Source: Anaeramoeba flamelloides (taxonomy: Eukaryota; Metamonada; Anaeramoebidae). From it: DNA of 64,000 nucleotides. A program made the position numbers and the translations under genes. The notes beneath the pieces are model-generated. The model was given only the letters and a program-made list of their open reading frames with translations. It was not told the origin of the DNA and did not search any database. The DNA is taken from NCBI GenBank assembly GCA_027625915.1, contig JANTQA010000032.1, positions 10,354,001 to 10,418,000 of the forward strand, in the 5' to 3' direction. Shown piece after piece: positions 56,859-64,000 of this stretch (its first letter is position 1; every line of letters starts with the position of its first letter).

Positions 56859-58171
56859 TTAATGGTAGAGTCATTTAGTTTAAAAATAATTTTCTGAAAT
56901 GGATAAACAAAATTTCAAATTTTTATGAGTGCCCAAAACTAATAAAAAAGTAACAAATATGTGAAAACGGGTCAATCTCAAAAAAAAAAACCAATCAAAA
57001 GTCGGGTACATAATCAGAAAAAAGTACCAAGGGTGAAATAAATTTCGAATTAAACCCAATTCCAAAAATTTGGACAAGCCAAAAAACAAAAATAGGGCAA
57101 AAAAACCCAATTAATGATATTTTTCCAAGTTTAATACAAAAATATATTTAAGTAAAATAGTATTAATTTTTTTATTAGTAATAATTTTCATAAAGATAAA
57201 AAAATAAAATGTTTAAAATAAACAATGAAAAAAAAAATTTGGTGTGTACAAAATAATGAAACAAGCTTAACAAAAAATATATTGGCAAATTTGTTGAAAT
57301 ATCACTAACTATTGTTGATCAATTAAACTATATAATACAATCTGCCAATTATATATGATTTTTTCAATTTAAAGGTTGGTACGAACATTCTATAGGTAAT
57401 CGTAAAAAAAATCCAGATCTAAGGAAACCAATTATGTAACTGTAAAAAAATAAATGAAAAAAAAAACAAAAAGATAAAAAATGATCTTGTAGTTTGTAAA
57501 ATCAAAATTCTTTCAAAAATTAATGTAAATTATGGTGTTATTATTCATTCAACTGTTTAAACCATGCCCAAAATTTTGGAATGCAGTTTGGAATGACAAG
57601 AATATATAATTTTAAGAACAACTATATCAGTTTGGAAGTGTCGTTCTATGGTACTTTTTGAGATCTCGGTGATTTTTTTTTTTTTATATTTTATTCTCAA
57701 ATGAGTTATTAATTTCTCCAGAATGTAATAAAATCCTTAATTTATCAAATATAGATGGTTAAAATATAACCATATATTAGATTAAATTGAATTAAATTGA
57801 TTTTGTGACAATAGAAAACTATCTGTTTTAAATTATGGATATTTAACCCTTTGGAAATTTAAAAAAAGAAAAAAAAAGGATTTTTTTATTTTATAAATTT
57901 ATTTTTTTGGAAATTGATAATGATTTTTAAATTTGGTTTTTTTAGAATATGGATTTCTTTAAAATTATTTTTGTGTTTTAAATTTTTTGGAATTGAGAAT
58001 GCTTTTTCAACTTTTTTTTTTTAAATGAATTTTTTTGAATGAGAATCTTTAAAATTTTTTTATTATTTGAATTTTGTCAATCAAAAGAAGGGCTATTTCA
58101 CAATACCCTTTGTCTTTTCAAGTCACCCCTTAATTATCTAGCAAATCCACATCAAATGGATAGACCCTTAA
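56859..58171. mobile_element. Family H TTAA element, copy 2, interrupted by a family-I insertion
   Basis: Left edge TTAATGGTAGAGTCATTTAG and right edge TAGACCCTTAA correspond to copy 1 at 41861. The match breaks at 57050 and resumes at about 57591 (AAGAATATATAATTTT); the missing middle is the family-I element. The interior block GAGATCTCGGTGATTTTT is kept. This nesting shows that family I moved after this family-H copy was in place. Confidence 0.6.
57051..57590. mobile_element. Tc1-like MITE (family I), copy 2, nested in family H
   Basis: 540 bp, ends TAAACCCAATTCCAAAAATT and the complement of CAAACTGCATTCCAAAATTT. Aligns throughout with 39084-39629, including TTGTTGAAATATCACTAAC-type interior sequence. 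Confidence 0.65.
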
Positions 58172-58695
58172 CTTTTTTTTTTCTTTTTTTTTTTAAATAT
58201 TATTTTTTTATCAACTTTTGTTTTTTCTTTTCTTTTTATCAATTTTTGTGATTGCTTTTAACTATAAAAATAATTTCTTGATTTTCTTTTAACCTTCTCT
58301 AGGTATCCTTTCGAATTATTACAGGAAGGACTACCCATTGAATTATAATACTATCAAAGTGATAAGGAGGATAATAACACTCGAAAAAAAAGTTCCGTTG
58401 TTCTGACAAATAGGACGTTCTATGTTTTGACATTGCTTCTCTTTCGCCAAATAAAAAAATTAAAACATTTTTTAATGTAGTGAAAAATAAATAGATATTA
58501 AAAAAATAAAAGAAAAAGAAAATAAATAATAAAACAGAAAAGGAATTTTAAAAAAAAAAAATAGTTAAAAAGATTGTTTTTAACTATATTTTTTTCAAAA
58601 TTTATTATTTTTAAAAAAAAAAAAACAATCTTATTGAATGAATGGATGATTTAATCAATTATTAATAAATCAATACTTTATTATTAAAAATAGTA

Positions 58696-60684
58696 TTAAA
58701 GAATTGTGCAACAATTAGGAATTTTTTTCTTTGGGGTTTTGCTTTTGATTTTTGAGGAATTGCTATTATTATTTGAAGCATAATAACCACCCGAACCTGA
58801 TCCGCTGAATGAATTTGAATCGTTACTGGATTGCTGTAAGAAATCTACTGGATCTGGTATAAGGCTTTCAACTTTTTCGTCTTCAGGATCGATTTCAGGC
58901 TTTGGTTGAAATTCCGGTATTGGTATCCAATTACTGCGGTCGTTGGATCCCTCCAATTCAACACTCATCCAGGGATGGTTTTTGATTTCTTCGATTGATA
59001 ATCTTTCATCTTCTTTGCTTGCTAAGAGCCCAACTAACAGATCACGGAGCTCTTTAGATAGGCCTTCGGGGAGGTTATATTCCCCGGTGTTGATATTTTC
59101 ATAAAGATCGTAAATGTTTTTCCCAAAGAAAGGATAATCCCCAGTGACCATATAATATAACGTCACGCCAGCTGCCCAAACATCTGCTTTAAACCCTGAC
59201 AAATACTTGTCGCCCCGGGCAACCTCTGGTGGCTGGAATGCTGGTGAACCTGCATTAGTTGTTCTTAAACGATCAACAGTTTTTCGTTTTTTGTTATGCT
59301 TTTTTTCTTTTTTAGGATTATTGTTTTGATCTTGTTCTTCGTTTCCATTTTCCTTTTTTTTTTCATTTTCATTTTCATTTCCGTTTTCATTTTCGTTTTC
59401 GTTTTCGTTTTTGTTTTTGTTTTTGTTTTTGTTTTTGTTTTCATTTTCATTTTCATTTTCATTTTCGTTTTCGTTTTCGTTTGATCCTTTTACGTCCTCG
59501 GAAGATTGAATATTAGTTTTTTTTGTTTTTGATGTAATTTTGGAGTTATCATTTTCTTGTTCGCTGTTTGAATTCAAATTTGAACAAAAATCTGAGCTAG
59601 ATCCCACCGAAGAATTTTCATCTTCATCTTCATCTTCATTTTCATTTTCATTTTCATTTTCATTTTCATTTAAAGGCTTTAAAATTTCTGCAACCCCAAA
59701 GTCTGTTAATTTCAAAGAAAAATCTGTCATTAGGAGTGTGTTTGAAGGTTTTACATCACGGTGAACAACTAATTTTCGATGACAATTTTCAAGTGAATTG
59801 ATTAATTGTTCGAAAAAAAATCTAATTTGAGAGAGGGGTAATTTCTGTTCTTTTGTGGACGACTCAAGAAAGTCCTGTAATGTGCCACCATTAGCACACT
59901 CCATAACAACATAGATTATCCCCTTTTCCTCGTTTTCAATCACCTCATATAATTTGACAACACTTGGATGAGAAAGAAGTTTCATAACTTCGATCTCCTT
60001 TCGAACAGATTCTTCTCCGTTTTTAATTCTTTTTAATCTTCTTTTCGTCATTTTTTTAATTGCAACTTTTTTGTGTGTATTTTGATTAATGGCTTCACGA
60101 ACTAATGAATATAAAAAAAAAAAAAAAAAAAAATTTGCCTGAGTATTTTTGTTTATTTTTTCTATTGATTTTTGATTTTTATTTTTTGTTTTTTTAAATA
60201 TTTTCATTTGGACTGAAACAGTGCCTTTACTAGTGGTTTCGAATTTGATTTTTCTTTGTTTAATTTAAAAGAAAAAGAAAACTTTTAAGAAAACAAAATA
60301 AATAAAAAATTCAAAAGAGAAGGAAGGGGATATTCTGAAAATCCACACTTTTCCCAATTTAGCATTTAGGATCAAAATTCACAGCAAATACATTTTCTTT
60401 CAAATTTTTAACATTAAAAAAATTTTATTTCGGAAAAATCGGAAAAGTTGGCTGTTTTGCAAATAAAATTTTGTTAGCTTGAAGAGGAATTCAAAATCTG
60501 TTTTGTTTTTGAGTCGAAATTAAACCAAATTTCTGGCTGTAGAAGCCATTTGAAAATTTAAAAACTGAAAAAAGAATTTACCTTTTCCATAAGTACCAGA
60601 TCCAAGGACATTCCCAAACATGTATTGGTTAAGTATTTTTGGTGATCTTTTTTTTTGATAGGTGATCGTTACTTTTTTGGTCAT
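58696..60684 (-). CDS. STK11: LKB1/STK11 serine/threonine kinase with prenylation motif
   Basis: Master upstream kinase of AMPK and related kinases. Exon 1 is 60684-60582 and exon 2 is 60101-58696 (minus), 502 aa. The donor AAAG|GTAAAT and acceptor TTCATTAG|TTCG join in phase 1 to restore the glycine loop GSGTYGKVREA (29-38). Other kinase landmarks: K50 (VAIK), E70, D150 (HRDVKPSN) and D168 (DFG). LKB1-specific signatures are RLKRIKNGEESVRKEI (human RRIPNGEANVKKEI), FGVAE and the T-loop NAGSPAFQPPE, which few other kinases share. About 130 residues of Asn/Glu/Lys low complexity are inserted between DFG and the T-loop. The C-terminus is CCTIL, a CaaX box (human LKB1 also ends in one), with Leu last favouring geranylgeranylation and a second Cys that could be palmitoylated. 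An AATAAA-like signal follows the stop. Start chosen as the only Met ahead of the first kinase strand in exon 1. Confidence 0.95.
59340..59690 (-). repeat. Coding hexanucleotide repeats inside LKB1
   Basis: Blocks of ATTTTC, GTTTTC and GTTTTT hexamers (plus-strand sense) at about 59366-59483 and 59625-59670 encode Asn-Glu, Asn-Lys and Asp-Glu dipeptide runs in the activation segment. Purity over many units suggests recent slippage; the frame is kept because the unit is six bases. Confidence 0.8.
60102..60581 (-). other. 480-bp intron in LKB1
   Basis: GTAAAT donor and a T-rich tract ending TTCATTAG. The smallest intron identified here. It splits the nucleotide-binding loop after TYGK. No repeats recognised inside it. 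Confidence 0.85.
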
Positions 60685-62283
60685 TGCAACCAAATTTGTG
60701 TAAAGGATGAAATTCTTTTTTTGGAAAGAGAATTAAAAATAAAAATGAAATAAACTAAAAAAGAACAAAAATAAAACCTATTTCATCAAAGTATTACATT
60801 TTAATTTTATTTTATTTTGTTCAAGTCTTTGTAATGTATTTGTAGTATTATTCTTTTTAGGATTCTTAAAGTTAATTAAGAAACAATTGGAACCTTATGG
60901 GGAATCCCAGTCAAGGAATCTATAAAAAAGAATTCTTAGATTCGGTTTTAGAGCACTGCAGTTGTGATGCAATTATTGGGAGCAAATTAATGAAAAAGGT
61001 TGTCAAAAACATTCAATAATTTTTAATGTTGGATATGTGCCCAACAAATAGGAACAAATTTTCACTTTATTTGTTATTTTTATTTTACAAATTGAGTTTT
61101 CAAAGGTATAGGTGGTAATTTGTAGATTTGTTTCACAAAAGGAAAATTGAAAAACGAAGCGAAATTTTTTTTCAAATCAATTTACAAATACTATTCACAT
61201 TTTGAATATTATTCTGAAGAACTTAAATCATATACAGCAAATAGAAAAAATGATTTTAAGTCAATGATAATCAGAGAAGTTCCTAAATTACAAATTTTTT
61301 GGATCTTTTTGAAAATTAAAAAATAACATTTTTTGATCTAAAAACTTTTTGAAATGTCCAACCAAAAAAAAAACAAAAATTAAAAACATTTTTTTTTTAC
61401 CTATTACATTCTTATGTTTCTATTACTTTATATTCATCTATATTAATATCCTTCTCCCAAACCCTTGAATATTTTTAAAATGAAATGAAATGTGAAGTAA
61501 TTGGTGAATTCTGATTTTTCTTTCTTTTAAGGGATTAGTATCATCAAAGATTTCTCTCTAATTAAAATATTTTGTAATTGGGTGTAAATGGTATTAATAA
61601 CCCATTGCCCAAATATCTCAAAAAGATCTATAATAAATTTTATTACACACAAGAATTCTTACACTTTTTATTAATTCACACAATCAAGAATTTTTCATTT
61701 TTGAAAATTATTTTTTAATTCAGTTTTTCAAATCTAACAATCGAAACAAAAATAAGAATATTCCGATATATAATAATTAATATTTAGAACTCTCTAAAGT
61801 AACTATTTTTTTATTTTTTAATTTCAACGATTAACCCAATAATCATCAACTTAAAAATACATGAAATGATAACCTATCTTTCATTTTTATAAAGCCAATT
61901 ATGACATCAATATATTTCCAATATTTCAGAAATAATTTGTAAAAAAAATCTATTCATTAATTATTTTATTTTTAAAAAAAACCGAATTTTTTAGTAACTA
62001 ATCTACATTTCACCAAAAATTTAAGATAGATATTTTGCAACTTTGGAGTCAAAAATATTGATAAATCAACCTTCAACTTTATGGCAAAATAGATTTTATT
62101 TTGAAAAATTGTTGGGTTTTTTACTAATACATAAAAGGATCATTTTTTATTGATGAGATCAACACATAAGACTCCTTTACTAATTGATTTTTTTGAGAGA
62201 CTTGAACCATCTAACACCAATGTGGTTTACACCTAATTAATACTTCCTTTGATCTTATGATTCCCCTCAATTGACGCACATAC

Positions 62284-62970
62284 TTAAGGGCCAAGTATTT
62301 AGGGTGGAAAATAATTTTCAGAAAATGGATTAAAAAAATTTTGAAATTTTTATAATTGCCTAATACCAAATTAAAAATGAACCAACACCTGAAGCGTTAT
62401 TGATCTCCAAAAATCAACAATCAAAAAAGAGTACAGTTTTAGAAAAAAGTACCAAAGAGTGGTACTCAATTTCCAATTAGAATGATTAGAATATATAATT
62501 TTGAAAACTGGTTTGTTCTTTTTGAATTCTTATAAATAGCACTTATCTAGATCTCGAAGATTTTTTTTTCAATTTTTGATTTCTCAAATCAGTTATTATT
62601 TTATCAAGAATTTTATAAAATTCTTATCTTATCATATTTCGAGGGTGAAATAATTACAAATTGGATATAATTAAACTAAATTGATTATTCACTTTAAGGA
62701 AATAATTATTTATTTTATTTTTAGGAAAATTAACCCTTTGAAAATATAAAAAAGAATCAAGTTATTGTTTTTTTAAATTTTGATTTTTTCGAATAAGGAG
62801 AATGTTTTGAATTATTTTTATAAATCGAATTTTCTGATATAGAGGAATTATGTGATTTTTTTTTTTTTGTTATATGAAGTTTGGCAATCAAAAGAAGGAC
62901 AATTTAACAATACCACTTTTTGGTTTCAAGTTTATACTTGACTAAGCATTCTTTAAAGTAAATAAATATG
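62284..62970. mobile_element. Family H TTAA element, copy 3 (worn right end)
   Basis: Left edge TTAAGGGCCAAGTATTTAG; shares CCAAAAATCAACAATCAAAA and AGAATATATAATTTTGAAAAC with copy 1. The right terminus has decayed, so the end coordinate is approximate. Confidence 0.55.
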
Positions 62971-63147
62971 TCATTGATAATAAAATTAAAATCAAAACAC
63001 CATAAAACACATATATTCCTTAATTTATATAGGGATTTTGAATTGAATTTTCTATAAGGTACTTTATTGAATTTTTCGAGAACAATTTTTCTGGTTTTTT
63101 GACCAAGAAGAAATATAGCCACTTAAATAGCTAGTACTTTCCCCTTT

Positions 63148-63230
63148 TACAGCCAGTTTCATTTTTAAAGTACAAACACCCAGTTAAATTGTAAGACAAA
63201 AAAAAACCCAAATTAATAGAAGTTTTGATG
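63148..63230. mobile_element. Family G Tc1-like MITE fragment (copy 3)
   Basis: TACAGCCAGTTTCATTTTTA followed by AGTACAAAC and AGACAAAAAAAAAC matches the left arm of the element at 16715; the right arm was not found nearby. Confidence 0.45.
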
Positions 63231-64000
63231 AAAACATATATTATCACGATATTAACAATTAATTCATGATAATATTAAAAAAATTATCTTATTTCCTATT
63301 TTATCAAGAATAATTATAAAATGTTAAATTTCCAGACTATTGCGATAAAATTAAAAATTATTTTTTTGATTTTACCTTAAAAAAACCCTTTGATTTTTAC
63401 AAAGTTTTGAGACTTTTACATCACTTTTAACCTTTAAAAAGGTTAGAAAGTGTTTATAAGGGGGGTGTTAATTGTCTTCAGGTGTTTGAAAGTTTTGAAA
63501 AATAGAAAACTTTTAGAAACAAAATGAGATTGTTTGTTTGTAAAGAAATTTTTTTTTTTTAATTTCATTTTTTTTTTAAATAAAATCTCAAATGAATTTT
63601 ATGATCAAACAATAATCATCCATTTTAGCAATGTAATTGAATATAAAATAGATGCGTTATTTTATAAATGGGGTTGTTACCTTCACAGGTTCAATAAACA
63701 AAAAGAAGAAAGATTAATTTTCCTTCTAATTGGATGATCAATAAAAAAAAAACCTCTAAAAGCTCTAGTTGTGTTCCCAGTCCAATACGAAGATATATGA
63801 AAACGAATACTAAAAAGAAGAAAACCAATTTTATAAAACAGTCTGAATAATTAGTTGTACTATGGCTAGATTGTTGTGAAAGCTTTTGAAAGTTATCCAA
63901 CTCCTACCAGCTTTCAACAATATCGAAAATGTTTTAACCCAAGAATACATTCTTTAAAAAACAGGCAAAGTGTTCCTTGTTTTAAAATATCTTTTATTCA

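Larger units (their letters stand above)
53406..58695. other. Intergenic spacer, 5.3 kb, repeats only
   Basis: Lies between the 5' end of the RasGEF gene and the 3' end of LKB1 (both minus). Contains a family-K element (55881-56475), a 12-base C run (56479-56490) and a family-H element interrupted by a family-I element (56859-58171). The left part (53.4-55.8 kb) shows no clear repeat or gene; the segment around 55000-55250 may be a worn family-E copy. Confidence 0.5.
60685..64000. other. Right-end region, no confident gene
   Basis: Starts with the LKB1 5' flank. Holds a family-H element (62284 to about 62970) and a family-G fragment (63148 onward). Near the right edge, on the minus strand, TGGTAG|GAGTTGGATAACTTTC opens a short frame (63902 to about 63820) with a balanced residue mix followed by a hydrophobic stretch. 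It could be an exon of a gene lying beyond the window, but nothing recognisable supports it. Confidence 0.45.

Noticed and set aside
59265-59484. Open frames on both strands over the LKB1 hexamer repeats
   Set aside because: A repeat unit of six bases keeps all frames open; the kinase frame explains the region.
1-64000. Transposase, reverse transcriptase, capsid or other virus-like genes
   Set aside because: No frame shows such motifs; the repeats seen are all short non-coding elements.
1-64000. tRNA, rRNA or spliceosomal RNA genes
   Set aside because: No cloverleaf with an internal B-box-like sequence and no conserved rRNA or snRNA blocks were recognised by eye; a covariance scan would be needed to exclude them fully.

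Overview
The window is nuclear DNA from a very AT-rich unicellular eukaryote. It has spliceosomal GT..AG introns of about 0.5 to 4.3 kb, long gene-poor spacers, Asn/Lys/Glu/Gln homopolymer tracts inside conserved proteins, and signalling proteins built by domain fusion (RGS-RhoGEF-MORN, ubiquitin-like-RasGEF, BTB fusions). This fits an amoeboid protist. The abundance of RhoGEF/MORN/BTB/RasGEF architectures makes an Anaeramoeba-like metamonad my best guess, but that is inference and cannot be proven from the window.

Eight protein genes are supported. Plus strand, left half: the 3' part of RAPTOR, the TORC1 scaffold (1-3961); a CstF-64-type RRM protein of mRNA 3'-end processing (9091-10182); a BTB protein with a C-terminal ThuA/GATase-like domain (13262-14926); and a secreted protein of unknown function in two exons (19466-25826). 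Minus strand: an RGS-DH-PH-MORN protein (about 34296 to 26804, three exons). Plus strand: a zinc-dependent MDR/alcohol dehydrogenase (37200-38279). Minus strand: a RasGEF with three tandem talin-head-like ubiquitin-fold modules (about 53405 to 43054, three or four exons), and LKB1/STK11 with a prenylation CaaX end (60684-58696, two exons). I assembled the spliced genes from separate open segments by matching intron phase and domain continuity.

The genes are not an operon; the shared theme is signalling. RAPTOR and LKB1 are the growth-promoting and energy-stress arms of the TOR/AMPK network. The RasGEF and the RGS-RhoGEF would act on small and heterotrimeric G proteins.

Nearly all other sequence is non-coding and carries small non-autonomous DNA transposons (MITE-like elements with terminal inverted repeats), found by comparing the window with itself. 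At least ten families are visible. Several have Tc1/mariner-like ends with TA targets, and two have TTAA-flanked, piggyBac-like ends. Many sit in introns, and some are nested. A separate repeat system recurs as five mosaic clusters (about 10.9, 18.2, 39.8, 45.6 and 48.4 kb) made of short hairpin modules plus a GC-richer decamer array. It is the least explained structure in the window. No transposase gene, tRNA, rRNA, CRISPR array or virus-like element was seen.
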